Notes under the pieces: model-generated
What the model was told of the DNA's origin: nothing
Databases searched by the model: none
The model's input: the letters and a program-made list of their open reading frames with translations, nothing else
Position numbers and translations under genes: made by a program
Part shown: positions 1 to 12,608 of the stretch, piece by piece
Layout of the letters: each line of letters starts with the position of its first letter
How positions within the stretch are numbered: position 1 is the first letter of the stretch
DNA from: Pseudodesulfovibrio profundus
GTDB lineage: Bacteria > Desulfobacterota > Desulfovibrionia > Desulfovibrionales > Desulfovibrionaceae
DNA: 64,000 bases
Direction of reading: 5' to 3'
Assembly (NCBI RefSeq): GCF_900217235.1
Contig: NZ_LT907975.1
Location: 1,587,001 to 1,651,000 of the forward strand

Positions 1-1585
1 CGGCCTGCATCTTCAGATGCCAGATGGGCTGAATGTCCATGGCAGTCACAAACACGCTACGAAGGCTTTCAGGCAGGTGGTCCATCTTCCTGATGGTGCC
101 GACCTTGGCGATCTCTTCCATCAATTTCGTGGAATAGGCATCAGCCTCCCTGAGGGCCTTCTCGAAGAACGGGTTGCTCTCCAGCAGCTTGTCGTCGTCC
201 ATGACGTTACGAACAAAGCTGAGAGCAAACAGCGGTTCTACGCCCGAGGAGCACCCGGCGATGATGGACAGGGTCCCGGTAGGCGCGATGGTCGTTGTGG
301 TGGCGTTTCTGTAGGGACCGAGGTTGGTCTCGCCGAAAATGGATTCCGCGTATGCCGGGAACGGGCCACGCTCGGCTGCAAGCTGCTTGGAGGCGGCACG
401 CGCTTCATCGCGCATGAATTTCATGACCCGCTCACCCAGATCAATGGCAGTCTGGGAGTTGTAGGGGATATTCAACTGGAACAGCAGGTCGGCCCAGCCC
501 ATAACGCCAAGGCCGATCTTGCGGTTGCGCTCCACTGTTTCCGTGATCTTGTCCAGCGGGTAGATGGATGCATCGATGACGTTATCGAGGAAGCGGACGG
601 ACAGGTGAATGATGCGGCGAAGCTCTTCCCAGTCGATCTCGGAATCATGGCCGTTCTTGCCTTTGGCAAAACAGGCACCGAGGTTGATGGAGCCGAGGTT
701 GCAGGCTTCGTACGGCAGCAGCGGCTGCTCGCCGCACGGGTTGGTCGATTCGATCTCACCCTGCGCCGGAGTCGGGTTGTCGCGATTGATACGGTCCAGA
801 AAGACGATGCCCGGATCGCCGGATTCCCATGCCTTGTTGACCAGAATATTGAAGACTTCACGCGCATTGAGCTGGCCGACGACTTCATGGGTATTGGGAG
901 CAATGAGGTCGTAGTCCTCTTTCTTCTCGACCGCCTGCATGAACTGCTCGGTCAACCCGATGGACAGGTTGAAGTTGTTCAGCTCGCCGTCGCGCTCCTT
1001 GGCCTTGATGAAATCCATGATGTCCGGATGGTCAACACGCAGGATGCCCATGTTGGCACCACGACGCGTTCCCCCCTGCTTGATCTGTTCGGTGGCACAG
1101 TTGAAAATTTTGAGGAACGACAGCGGCCCGGAAGCGACGCCGCCGGTCGAACCGACCACCGACTCCTTGGCACGGAGGCGGGAAAAGGAAAAGCCGGTAC
1201 CGCCACCGGATTTGTGAATCATCGCCGCATGCTTGACTGCATCGAAGATACCCTCGATGGAGTCTTCCACAGGCAGGACAAAACAGGCAGCCAACTGCCC
1301 CAGTCCTGTTCCGGCATTCATCAGTGTCGGCGAGTTGGGCAGGAAGCGGTAGGACGTCATGAGATCATAGAATTCACGAGCAAGCTTGGACGGGGTGTAG
1401 ACGGATTCCCCGTATTTGCGCTCTTCCTCAGCGATGGATGAGGCTACCCGCCAAAACAGTTCTTTAGGAGTTTCATATACTACTCCGGTCGTGTCCTTTC
1501 TTTGATACCGTCGTTGCAAAACTATCTTCGCGTTTTCATTGATATTCGGTTCTGGAAGTGAGTTCGGCATCTTCAGTTTGGACAT
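1..1585 (-). CDS. nrdJ: Adenosylcobalamin-dependent (class II) ribonucleotide reductase, 3' end outside window
   Basis: Converts ribonucleotides to deoxyribonucleotides using adenosylcobalamin, an oxygen-independent route to DNA precursors. Reading the minus strand from ATG at 1585 gives an unbroken frame to the window edge (about 528 codons). Visible family signatures are FLPNSPTLMNAG near residue 80, GGTGFSFSRLR, KQGGTRRGANMG, and NPCGEQPLLPYEA, where the cysteine of NPCGE is the family's thiyl-radical residue; ATTTTIAPTGTLS follows later. Class II enzymes run to roughly 700 or more residues, so the C-terminus lies outside. A GCCGCCC/GGGCGGC hairpin lies at 1636-1652 in the leader. I saw no convincing cobalamin riboswitch in the short upstream gap. 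Confidence 0.95.
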   Translation of the reverse strand, partial: MSKLKMPNSLPEPNINENAKIVLQRRYQRKDTTGVVYETPKELFWRVASSIAEEERKYGESVYTPSKLAREFYDLMTSYRFLPNSPTLMNAGTGLGQLAACFVLPVEDSIEGIFDAVKHAAMIHKSGGGTGFSFSRLRAKESVVGSTGGVASGPLSFLKIFNCATEQIKQGGTRRGANMGILRVDHPDIMDFIKAKERDGELNNFNLSIGLTEQFMQAVEKKEDYDLIAPNTHEVVGQLNAREVFNILVNKAWESGDPGIVFLDRINRDNPTPAQGEIESTNPCGEQPLLPYEACNLGSINLGACFAKGKNGHDSEIDWEELRRIIHLSVRFLDNVIDASIYPLDKITETVERNRKIGLGVMGWADLLFQLNIPYNSQTAIDLGERVMKFMRDEARAASKQLAAERGPFPAYAESIFGETNLGPYRNATTTTIAPTGTLSIIAGCSSGVEPLFALSFVRNVMDDDKLLESNPFFEKALREADAYSTKLMEEIAKVGTIRKMDHLPESLRSVFVTAMDIQPIWHLKMQA

Positions 1586-1687
1586 AGGGCAACCTCTCGT
1601 AATATACTTGAATTTCTAGCTTTATGTTTAAAGAAGCCGCCCACAGGGCGGCACCGTCAGAGATTGAAGAGACTACAGAAACAGCAC

Positions 1688-1738
1688 AAAAAAGGCCAGC
1701 CATAATATCGTTAAACTGAACGATTTACGGATCTGGCC
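1688..1738 (-). terminator. Probable intrinsic terminator after the MerR-methyltransferase gene
   Basis: On the minus strand CTGGCC-type arms (1733-1738 and 1694-1699) bracket an AT-rich loop and are followed by a T-run corresponding to the A-run at 1688-1693. The position, just past the stop at 1777, fits termination of the MerR-methyltransferase transcript before nrdJ. The loop is long, so strength is uncertain. Confidence 0.5.
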
Positions 1739-1776
1739 CCTCTGAAGTAGCTTTAGCTATCAGTAATGCTTACTAT

Positions 1777-3090
1777 TTATTTTTCCTTTTTCAACACATA
1801 AAATGCATAACCATAGGTATTCGGATACGCTTCAAAGAGCCGTTTTTCTTTACGGGCCAAATCGATGATCGGTCTCCCATCAGGATCATCACCATACTCT
1901 TTTTCCACCTTATCCAATCGCTTGGCTACATCAGCATAGAAGTCAACCCAACACGATGTGTCGATGATGAAGTTGCCACAGTGTGTGTAGCCCAATGATT
2001 CTGCAGAATGGACAGTTTCCTTAACAGTACGCATGGCAGGATACCCGTCTGCCCAAAAAACTTTGAGTTCCTCAGGAGCCGAGTCGCGAATGTCTTCTGA
2101 CAACCAAACCGCATCACTGAATGCGAGATAGCCGCCCGGCTTCAGGAATTGCTTCCAGTAGGCCATAGCCTCATCTACGCCCATGATATAAGCCGCCCCT
2201 TCGCACCAGATCAGATCAAACTGTTCCTGCTCGAAGTCAAGACTGGCCATATCCATTCTGCATGGCGTCACCTTGTCAGACAAACCAGCATCCTTTGCCC
2301 GCTGTTCCAGCACATCAAGAAACGGTTGATGTATTTCCGTAGCCATAACCGTCCCGTTGCTTATCCGTGCCAGATTCAGGGTCGCGCCACCGCTGCCACA
2401 TCCTGTCTCCAGTATGGCAGGCCGTTCTTTCAGCCCCTCACACATGGAATACGCTTTTTCCGTCATGGCATAACTGCCTGGACCTTCCCGTTTCAATCCT
2501 TCATATATTTTGAAAAACATCTTCATAAATCGTCCTGAATCCTTATTTATTTGCAGTATATGATGAGGAGCTGCCGTCATGGAGCGGATAGCTCGTATTT
2601 CCATCGATGGGATGGCGAGTTGCCGCAAAAACGCTTCATGCTTTTGTGGTGCCGTCCGTTCAAACTGAATATGCCACTGCCGCATGTCATCTTCATTGAG
2701 TCCCGCAGAACGCAACAATCCAACCCATGTGGCTTTGTCCATGGCAGATACGCCTGCCAGTAGCGCAGGACGACCAAGCAATTTTGCGACCAGTTCCTGT
2801 TGCATTCGAATGGTTTCCTGCTCTGTGTTCAATTCTTCCAGACGTTGTTCAAGAGCACCAACAATTCGATTCTCCGGCCCATCATCGAGCATCTCCTTGA
2901 TCACCGACAGCGCGATGCCTGCCTTTCTGTACTGGCAGATTCGAGCTAATCGACGATCATCTTCCTCTGAATACTGCCGGTAGTCCCCTTTTGCATGCTG
3001 ATGGGGGGCAAACAAGCCAATGCGCTCATAATAGAGCAAGGTCGAACGCGACAAACCGTGTTTTTTTGCCAGTCGTCCTACTGTGAACAT
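1777..3090 (-). CDS. MerR-family regulator fused to a SAM-dependent methyltransferase
   Basis: A two-domain protein of 437 residues. Residues 1-70 form a MerR winged helix-turn-helix (MFTVGRLAKKHGLSRSTLLY, then the YYERIGLF element typical of the family). Residues 76-105 look like the dimerising coiled coil. From about residue 190 there is a Rossmann methyltransferase with SAM motif I LETGCGSGG at 227-235 and an acidic motif DLIWCEGAAYIMG further on. Most MerR proteins are 120-270 residues with a ligand-binding tail, so a methyltransferase in that place is unusual. The gene starts 7 bp after an interrupted SRPBCC gene on the same strand, suggesting one transcription unit. Substrate and operator are unknown. 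It may be an effector-sensing regulator that has kept or lost catalysis. Confidence 0.85.
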   Translation of the reverse strand: MFTVGRLAKKHGLSRSTLLYYERIGLFAPHQHAKGDYRQYSEEDDRRLARICQYRKAGIALSVIKEMLDDGPENRIVGALEQRLEELNTEQETIRMQQELVAKLLGRPALLAGVSAMDKATWVGLLRSAGLNEDDMRQWHIQFERTAPQKHEAFLRQLAIPSMEIRAIRSMTAAPHHILQINKDSGRFMKMFFKIYEGLKREGPGSYAMTEKAYSMCEGLKERPAILETGCGSGGATLNLARISNGTVMATEIHQPFLDVLEQRAKDAGLSDKVTPCRMDMASLDFEQEQFDLIWCEGAAYIMGVDEAMAYWKQFLKPGGYLAFSDAVWLSEDIRDSAPEELKVFWADGYPAMRTVKETVHSAESLGYTHCGNFIIDTSCWVDFYADVAKRLDKVEKEYGDDPDGRPIIDLARKEKRLFEAYPNTYGYAFYVLKKEK

Positions 3091-3097
3091 TCGATTG

Positions 3098-3574
3098 CTA
3101 CTCCTTGATGAGGTTCAGCATGGTACCGGTGTCCAAATAATGATTCATCATCTGCTTCAACCCGGCGATCTGGCTTGCAAAGCTGTCAATCTTGGCCTCT
3201 GCCAATTCAACACCTTCAAGACAAAGCGGGATTATTCGTTGGGACCATTTCAGTTGCGTCGCGCCATCAATGACCTCCAATTCGATGCTTTACCGAATGA
3301 CACGCATAGAATTGGTGCGAATGAATTCAAGCCTTGATGGTGGTTCAAAGACACTGGTCACCCAGGTATCAGTCGGTCCATCAAGTGGGAAGTCGGTCTG
3401 AAACACACAGCCCAGTTCATTTGTCCCGCTTTCTGTATGAACTATGCGACATTCCCAGCCTGGAATCCAATCATACTCACTCACCGGACACAGCAGTCTC
3501 CAGATATCATCAATTGGGTATTCCAGCTTCATGGTTTCCGATACCATTTTACCCTCGTACATTCCATCCAACAT
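3098..3574 (-). pseudogene. SRPBCC/START-like domain protein interrupted by an in-frame TAA
   Basis: The first part (94 codons, ATG at 3574) contains KLEYPIDDIWRLLCPVSEYD and WIPGWECRIVHTES, characteristic of SRPBCC (polyketide cyclase / AHSA1-like) ligand-binding proteins. It ends at a TAA at 3290-3292. Translation in the same frame continues past the stop as SIELEVIDGATQLKWSQRI and a C-terminal helix that completes the fold, ending near 3098. This is a nonsense change, not a frameshift. The total of about 158 codons is the normal family length. It lies directly upstream of the MerR-methyltransferase gene and divergent from aspC. Either the gene is decaying or the base is a sequencing error. 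TAA is not a selenocysteine or pyrrolysine codon. Confidence 0.7.
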
Positions 3575-3744
3575 AGCGCCTCCAAGCTATTGTTTACACA
3601 ACATTGTCAAAGGGTGATGCACTATGAACGTATAGACAGGTCAAATTTTTTATTTCGGTAAATAAAACGGATTTACGTGTAATGGTTTTTCGTCTATGGG
3701 CAGTAGAGCGGTCCATTATAGTAACCATAAAAAGAGAGCACCCG

Positions 3745-4917
3745 ATGAATATTTCCGAGAGGCTGCGCAGAATCAAACCTTCTGCCACCCTTGCTGTGAA
3801 TGCCAAAGCCATGGAACTGCGTGCGCAGGGTAAGGAAATCGTCAGCCTTGCCGTTGGTCAACCGGACTTTGAAACACCACCACACGTATGCGAAGCTGCT
3901 AAAGCGGCTCTTGATGAAGGTTTCACACGATATACGCCTGTACCAGGCATTCCTGAGCTACGTGAGGCCATCGCCGGGTATTATTCCGAATTTTACGGCG
4001 CTAACGCAGAAAGCGCTGACACCATGGCCTCCAATGGCGGCAAACAGGTCTTGTACAACCTGCTCATGGCTTTGGTTAACCCCGGTGACGAGGTGCTGAT
4101 CCCTTCACCCTACTGGGTTAGCTACCCCGCAATGGTACAGCTGGCAGAAGGTGTCTCCGTATTCGTGCCTTCAACCGCCGAAGATGGATATCTGGTTTCC
4201 ATCGAAGGTCTGAAGGCTGCACGTACTGAGAGAACCAAGGTGCTCATTCTCAACTCGCCCTCTAATCCAACCGGCTGTTGCTACACACAAGCACAGTTGG
4301 ATGAAATCGCGTCGTGGGCCAGGAAAAACGATATTTTCATCATTTCCGATGAAGTGTATGATCGACTTGTTTACGAACCGGCCAAGCCCTCCTCGCTGGC
4401 AAAAACCTGGGAATCTTATCCAGACACCATTGCCATTGTTGGTGCCTTATCCAAATCCTTTTGCATGACCGGTTGGCGTGTCGGCTATACGCTTACTCAC
4501 CCGGATCTCATTCAGGCCATGTGCAAGATTCAGGGACAATCGACTTCCAACATCAACTCCATCACCCAAAAGTCTGCAATAGCCGGTCTCACTGGATCTT
4601 GGGATATAGTTGAAAAGATGAAAGAGTCATTTGTACGACGTCGTGATTTGGCATACGACATCATCACCGGCTGGGGTGCCTCCTGTCCGAAACCTGATGG
4701 CGCATTCTACCTCTTTCCTGTCCTGAATCAGTTCTATACGGACGATGCCCCGGACTCCGGCACCATGTGCACCAAAATCCTGGAAGAAGCAGGTGTTGCC
4801 CTTGTTCCTGGCTCTGCTTTCGGTGACGACAACTGTATTCGGTTTTCCTACGCCGTGGACGATGCAACGCTTGAGAAAGCGCTCCACGCTGTTGGTAAGG
4901 TCTTAACCGGCAAATAA
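3745..4917 (+). CDS. aspC: Class I aminotransferase, aspartate aminotransferase type
   Basis: A PLP-dependent aminotransferase, probably interconverting aspartate/2-oxoglutarate and oxaloacetate/glutamate. The start at ATG 3745 follows a GA-rich AAAGAGAG Shine-Dalgarno stretch; an upstream in-frame start would add an unlikely 21-residue tail. Length is 390 residues, normal for the subgroup. Signatures are SLAVGQPDFETPPHV near the N-terminus, NSPSNPTGCC for the substrate-binding region, SDEVYDRLVY, and GALSKSFCMTGWRVGY containing the PLP-binding lysine. The gene stands alone on the plus strand and is followed by a strong terminator. Exact amino-donor preference cannot be read from sequence. 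Confidence 0.9.
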   Translation: MNISERLRRIKPSATLAVNAKAMELRAQGKEIVSLAVGQPDFETPPHVCEAAKAALDEGFTRYTPVPGIPELREAIAGYYSEFYGANAESADTMASNGGKQVLYNLLMALVNPGDEVLIPSPYWVSYPAMVQLAEGVSVFVPSTAEDGYLVSIEGLKAARTERTKVLILNSPSNPTGCCYTQAQLDEIASWARKNDIFIISDEVYDRLVYEPAKPSSLAKTWESYPDTIAIVGALSKSFCMTGWRVGYTLTHPDLIQAMCKIQGQSTSNINSITQKSAIAGLTGSWDIVEKMKESFVRRRDLAYDIITGWGASCPKPDGAFYLFPVLNQFYTDDAPDSGTMCTKILEEAGVALVPGSAFGDDNCIRFSYAVDDATLEKALHAVGKVLTGK

Positions 4918-4933
4918 ACAGACTCTCATCGTC

Positions 4934-4966
4934 AAAGGCTGCCATGGTCATGGCAGCCTTTGTTTA
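4934..4966 (+). terminator. Intrinsic terminator after aspC
   Basis: A 13-bp perfect stem (AAAGGCTGCCATG at 4934-4946 with CATGGCAGCCTTT at 4949-4961) with a two-base loop and a T-rich tail, starting 16 bp past the aspC stop. Confidence 0.85.
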
Positions 4967-5060
4967 TGCTTCAGAAACGTGTTGCAACTATCGATGCACT
5001 TTCATCACGCTTTCCAAGAATATCGTATCTAACGAGTCATTCACATTTTTCGGCCAGTAA

Positions 5061-5100
5061 TAAAAAAAGGGCAGTCTCATACGAGACTGCCCTTTTATTT
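5061..5100 (-). terminator. Intrinsic terminator at the end of the atp operon
   Basis: A 13-bp stem, AAAGGGCAGTCTC (5065-5077) and GAGACTGCCCTTT (5082-5094). On the minus strand it is followed by seven T residues (A-run 5061-5067), and it lies just downstream of the atpC stop. The opposite side is also T-rich, so it may work in both directions. Confidence 0.85.
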
Positions 5101-5114
5101 TATGGGGTGTGGAT

Positions 5115-5537
5115 CTAGCAGGTGCCAGCGTTTTTACCGCAGGATCTTGCGTTGATGCGAGCAATTGCGCGCTTCAATGAAGCCTGGTTACGAGCGGCAT
5201 CCACTTTTTCCTTGGCCTTGGCAGTGCGCTCTTCAGCACGCTGCTTGGCCTTCTGGGCACGATCTACATCGATTTCAGTGGCTTTTTCAGCAACCTCAGC
5301 CAGAATGGTGACCTGGTTGTTGCTTACTTCAGCAAATCCACCGGCGATGAAGACGTAGTGCGCCTTGCCGTCTTGTTTATAATGGAGATTGCCGATTCCC
5401 AGAGCGGAAAGGAAAGGGACGTGGTTCGGCAGTACACCGAATTCACCCATGATACCGGGTGCGCCCACGTACTCCACTTCTTCCGACAATACCTTGCGGT
5501 CGGGAGTGACGATCTCGATTTTCAAATTATTAGCCAT
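5115..5537 (-). CDS. atpC: ATP synthase F1 subunit epsilon
   Basis: Central-stalk subunit that couples rotation to catalysis and restrains ATP hydrolysis. Length 140 residues. The N-terminal beta-sandwich carries the usual [18 protein letters not shown] and [19 protein letters not shown] segments, followed by a charged two-helix C-terminus rich in Lys, Ala and Arg. The last residues (SCGKNAGTC) contain two cysteines, unusual for this subunit. It is the final gene of the seven-gene atp run, 12 bp after atpD, and is followed by a terminator. Confidence 0.95.
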   Translation of the reverse strand: MANNLKIEIVTPDRKVLSEEVEYVGAPGIMGEFGVLPNHVPFLSALGIGNLHYKQDGKAHYVFIAGGFAEVSNNQVTILAEVAEKATEIDVDRAQKAKQRAEERTAKAKEKVDAARNQASLKRAIARINARSCGKNAGTC

Positions 5538-5549
5538 TGGTTACCTCGC

Positions 5550-6950
<1,401 letters not shown>

Positions 6951-6963
6951 TCATAGCCCCCTT

Positions 6964-7845
6964 TTATCCTTTCAGCGCTTCAACGCCGCCGACAATGTCC
7001 ATAAGATCGCCAGTAATGGCGGCCTGCCTCGTCTTGTTGAAGAGCAAGGTCAAGCTGTCCGTCAACTCATCACACGCCTTGGTGGCGTTATCCATGGCAG
7101 CCATACGAGCTGCGTGCTCGGATGCCGAAGTATCGAGCAGGCCGCGGTAGACCTGGACCTTGATGAAGCGGGGGAGGAGCTCAGCGAGCAGTCCCTCGAC
7201 AGACGGTTCGTACAAGTAATCACCAGTGCCGCTTTCGCCCTGGCTTTCGCCTTCTTCCTGAGCTGCCATGGGCAGTACAGTCAGAGCTACGGGCGGCTGT
7301 TTGGCCATGGACTGGAACTCACCGTACACAACGTGTACTTCGTCCAGTTCTCCATTCATGTAACCGGAGATCAGCTCGTTGCCTACGCTGGCGGCCAGGG
7401 TGAAGTCGAATTTTCCGCTCATGGAATCTGCATCCGCACGAACGATTTCGAAATCCAACTTCTTGAAGGCGTCGCGGGCCTTCTTGCCGATGCAGTACAT
7501 TTTGACAGTCTTGCCTTCGGCGGCCTTTTCTTGAGCGAGCTTTTTGGCCTTGTTTATTATATTGATATTGAATGCGCCACAGAGTCCGCGGTCGGAAGTG
7601 GTTACCATGATTGCCACGGTTTTCACTTCGTCACGGACTTCCAGCAGCGGGTGTACCGATTCGTCAGCACCGGCAGCCAAGTCACCCAGCATCTCATAAA
7701 ACTTGTCCGCATACGGACGGAAGCGTTCAATACGCTCCTGTGCGTTGCGCAGTTTTGCCGAGGCCACCATATTCATGGCCTTGGTGATCTGCTTGGTTTT
7801 CTTGACGCCAGTAATCTGGTTCTGGACGTCTCTTAACGAAGCCAT
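6964..7845 (-). CDS. atpG: ATP synthase F1 subunit gamma
   Basis: Rotor shaft of F1. 293 residues. The N-terminal helix has the family signature (LRDVQNQITGVKKTKQITKA) and the C-terminal helix includes ATKACDELTDSLTLLFNKTR and AAITGDLMDIVGGVEAL, the pair that forms the coiled-coil shaft. The central Rossmann-like region contains VTTSDRGLCGAFN. It lies 17 bp after atpA. Confidence 0.97.
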   Translation of the reverse strand: MASLRDVQNQITGVKKTKQITKAMNMVASAKLRNAQERIERFRPYADKFYEMLGDLAAGADESVHPLLEVRDEVKTVAIMVTTSDRGLCGAFNINIINKAKKLAQEKAAEGKTVKMYCIGKKARDAFKKLDFEIVRADADSMSGKFDFTLAASVGNELISGYMNGELDEVHVVYGEFQSMAKQPPVALTVLPMAAQEEGESQGESGTGDYLYEPSVEGLLAELLPRFIKVQVYRGLLDTSASEHAARMAAMDNATKACDELTDSLTLLFNKTRQAAITGDLMDIVGGVEALKG

Positions 7846-7862
7846 TCAGTTAACCCCTTAGG

Positions 7863-9923
<2,061 letters not shown>

Positions 9924-9927
<4 letters not shown>

Positions 9928-10502
9928 TTGAGCACCACCTTGGTTAAATAGTCATCCACGAGCTTGTCGTGATCTTCCGCGCTCAGCTTCTCGGCAACGA
10001 TTTTCTCTGCGGCTTCAACGACCATTTCGGCCATTTCGACACGAATGGTTTTGATAGCTGCCTGAGCTTCGTTGGAAGCGGTGCGCTTGGCCTGCTCCTT
10101 CAGAGCCTCGGCGTCGCTGTGAGCCTTGGCAATGATGCCTTCCTTGATCGCTTCGCCCTGCTGTCTGGCTTCGGCAATGATTGCCTCTTTTTCCTGCGCC
10201 ATGTTGGCGATGCCAGCTTCAACTTCCTTGAGCTTCTTCTCGGCCTCGGCCTGACGGGTCTGCAGGTCGTCAAGTTCCTGCTTGATGCCGTCACGGCGAC
10301 CAACGAAGAAGTCTCTGATCTTTGCACCGGCGAACTTGTACAGCAGGCCAGCGAAGATGATGAAGTTGACAATGCGGAGACCATAGTCTTTCACGTTCTC
10401 AGACGTGAAGAGAGCATGACCCTCCGCTGCGGCGGCAAAGGCAACCGACGAGATCGCCAGGGCGGACACCAGGACCGCAAAAAACACATACATCCGTTTC
10501 AA
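9924..10502 (-). CDS. atpF: ATP synthase F0 subunit b
   Basis: Stator stalk subunit. The start is inferred to be TTG at 10502, because a strong AAGGAGG Shine-Dalgarno sits eight bases upstream; the longer frame back to 10574 would run into atpF'. About 192 residues. Two hydrophobic stretches are present: an N-terminal one (YVFFAVLVSALAISSVAFA) resembling a signal segment and a second (LRIVNFIIFAGLLYKFAG) that is the real membrane anchor. A long charged helix follows. Together with the preceding b' gene it gives a heterodimeric stalk. Confidence 0.92.
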
Positions 10503-10524
10503 GATGAAACCCTCCTTCCCTCGT

Positions 10525-10947
10525 CTAAGCCTGGCCCAGGATCTTGCCCGTAGCGGCTTCGGCGAATTTGTCAACGTCCTTGGTCAGCTGATCCATGGCA
10601 CCTTTGACCTCGCTCTTGATTTCAGCGCGAGCGGCCTGAATGGTGCTGGAGGCTTCCTCACCTGCGGCGGACATCAGCTTCTGCTCTTCAGCAGTGCCTT
10701 CGTCTTTCATGGCGGTGCGGATATCGTTGGCTTCCTTGCGAGCGGCTGCAAGCTGGACCTCATAATCGGCCACTTTGCCTTCAGCGCTGCTGTTGAAACC
10801 TTCGATCTTCTCCAGCTGATCAGCCATCAAACCCTTGCGTTTCTTGATGATCTCGCGAATGGGTTTGATCAGCAGCACGTTCAGCACGAAGATCGTGACT
10901 AAAAAGTTCACTGCTTGGATAAAAATTGTTTTGTCAGGTAATACCAT
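10525..10947 (-). CDS. atpF': ATP synthase F0 subunit b' (second b-type subunit)
   Basis: 140-residue b-type stator subunit with an N-terminal membrane helix (IFIQAVNFLVTIFVLNVLLI) and a long amphipathic helix rich in Ala, Glu and Lys. It is the first gene of the atp run and pairs with the downstream atpF. A two-gene b/b' arrangement is normal for desulfovibrios and photosynthetic bacteria, unlike the single b gene of enterics. Subunits a and c are not encoded in this window. Confidence 0.9.
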   Translation of the reverse strand: MVLPDKTIFIQAVNFLVTIFVLNVLLIKPIREIIKKRKGLMADQLEKIEGFNSSAEGKVADYEVQLAAARKEANDIRTAMKDEGTAEEQKLMSAAGEEASSTIQAARAEIKSEVKGAMDQLTKDVDKFAEAATGKILGQA

Positions 10948-11075
10948 ACCGTTGCCCCCAGATAGGTTGTGAATTTTGGCGCAAAGTCACTGCCGATTAC
11001 GCAATTTCAAGCGTTCTGTCAAAGGCTTTTTGCTTTTGACACGCTCAAAAAACAGCGGCTGCGCCCTGTTGAAAG

Positions 11076-11444
11076 TTAGCTGGAATCTGCTTCCGAGGTC
11101 CCTTCGGACTTGGAGCTCAGACTGCCCATATCAAGCTGTCCCTCAAGGACAGCACCCTCTTCCACCACCAGAACTGGCGTCCTGATGTTGCCTTGGAGAT
11201 TGGCCGTTTTGTGCAGAACGACCTTGTTCTTGGCTGCCACCTCGCCCTGAATCTTCCCGGATAGGACGAGCTGGCCTACATTTACCTGGCCTTCCACCGA
11301 AGCCTCCTGCCCGACAACCAATGTGCCATCGGACTCGACTTCGCCCCGGAAGTTGCCATCTATTCGAACAGCACCCTGAAAGTGCAATCTTCCTTCATAG
11401 TTAGTACCAGCACCCAAAAAGGCGTTGATTTCATCTCTCGCCAT
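11076..11444 (-). CDS. Bactofilin-family cytoskeletal protein
   Basis: 122-residue protein made almost entirely of the bactofilin beta-helix repeat (short hydrophobic strands such as GRLHFQGAVRIDGNFRGEV, VEGQVNVGQLVLSGKIQGEV), with a disordered Ser/Glu-rich tail. Bactofilins polymerise without nucleotide and help localise cell-wall enzymes. Its position between rodA and the atp genes, on the same strand, supports a role in cell shape. A 128-bp gap separates it from atpF'. Confidence 0.88.
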   Translation of the reverse strand: MARDEINAFLGAGTNYEGRLHFQGAVRIDGNFRGEVESDGTLVVGQEASVEGQVNVGQLVLSGKIQGEVAAKNKVVLHKTANLQGNIRTPVLVVEEGAVLEGQLDMGSLSSKSEGTSEADSS

Positions 11445-11495
11445 CGAAACGCGCTCCTGAAAAGCTGTTTAATCCGCACTGCGACCGGACTTGGC

Positions 11496-12608
11496 CTACC
11501 TCTGCTTGAAGAGGAATCGGCGCATTGACACATTTAGCACAAGCCCTACGAGACAGAAGTTTACCAGTGTGGCACTGCCTCCATAGCTGATGAAAGGCAG
11601 CGGAATTCCTACTACTGGCATAAGCCCGAGGACCATACCCGTATTTATTAGGATTTGCCAGAAGAAATAAAAGAACACGCCTGTCGCCAGATAGCTCCCG
11701 AAAAGCCCCCGCGCATCACGTGCTATGAGCACCATTTGGTACAGGAAAAAACAGAATAGTGACAAAAGTAACATAGTCCCGAAAAAGCCCCACTCTTCAC
11801 CCAGAACCGCCACGGCAAAGTCGGTGTGACGTTCGGGCAGGAAGCGCAACTGCGACTGGGTTCCCTCAAGGAATCCCTTGCCCCAGAAGCCGCCTGAGCC
11901 AATGGCTATCTCTGACTGGATGATATGGTAGCCAGCACCCAGTGGATCCGTGGTCGGATCAAGGAACGTCATGATTCGCTGCTTCTGATAGTCATGCAGG
12001 AAAAACCATGACAGCGGCAGCAAAAGAGGGATCACGAGGAGTGCGGTTTTAAAGACCCTGGGCGTCACGCCGCGGAAAAGGATCATGCCGCCCAATATCA
12101 TTATGATCGAGAGGCCGGAACCAAGGTCCGGTTGCTTGATGATGAGCCCAGCAAGGATAAGTCCCACCCCGAGCACATAGAACAGGCGCAGGAAATCCAG
12201 TGGCTCACGCTCCTTGGAAAGGATGCGCGCTCCTACGATCAGTATGGCAATCTTGGCTAGTTCACTTGGCTGGAAGTTCATGAACCCCAGGTCAAGCCAC
12301 CGTTTGGCTCCATAGATGGTTTTACCCATGAAGAAAACGGAAACGAGTAAAAGGACCGTGATCCAGAAGACAGGCCAGGCCAAGGTCTTGAGGTGACGGT
12401 AATCAAAGAACATGAACAGAATCATGCCGAACACGCCCATCAAACCCCAAATCAACTGCTTGTTGAAAAAGGGAGCGACACTCATGCCTTCTTCCAGCCG
12501 ATGACCGCTGGCGGAATAGAGGTTGAGTGCACCGAGGGCAAACAGCATGATGGCCGAGATAAGCAGAGGCCAGTTGATGTAAAAAAAGAGCCTTCTATCA
12601 ATTGGCAT
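11496..12608 (-). CDS. rodA: Rod-shape peptidoglycan glycosyltransferase RodA
   Basis: SEDS-family glycosyltransferase polymerising lipid II during elongation, in the inner membrane. 370 residues with about ten hydrophobic helices. Family markers include GAKRWLDLGFMNFQPSELAK, the conserved acidic WGFFGT loop region after RHTDFAVAVLGEEWG, and GMVLGLMPVVGIPLPFISYG near the C-terminus. It overlaps the end of mrdA by 11 bp, so the partner enzymes are made together. Confidence 0.96.
   Translation of the reverse strand: MPIDRRLFFYINWPLLISAIMLFALGALNLYSASGHRLEEGMSVAPFFNKQLIWGLMGVFGMILFMFFDYRHLKTLAWPVFWITVLLLVSVFFMGKTIYGAKRWLDLGFMNFQPSELAKIAILIVGARILSKEREPLDFLRLFYVLGVGLILAGLIIKQPDLGSGLSIIMILGGMILFRGVTPRVFKTALLVIPLLLPLSWFFLHDYQKQRIMTFLDPTTDPLGAGYHIIQSEIAIGSGGFWGKGFLEGTQSQLRFLPERHTDFAVAVLGEEWGFFGTMLLLSLFCFFLYQMVLIARDARGLFGSYLATGVFFYFFWQILINTGMVLGLMPVVGIPLPFISYGGSATLVNFCLVGLVLNVSMRRFLFKQR

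Noticed and set aside
17-1441. Long plus-strand open frame opposite nrdJ
   Set aside because: The minus strand encodes nrdJ with all family motifs; the plus frame is an antisense shadow without a recognisable product.
3290-3292. Recoding of the in-frame stop as selenocysteine or pyrrolysine
   Set aside because: The codon is TAA, which is used for neither; no downstream selenocysteine element was sought further.
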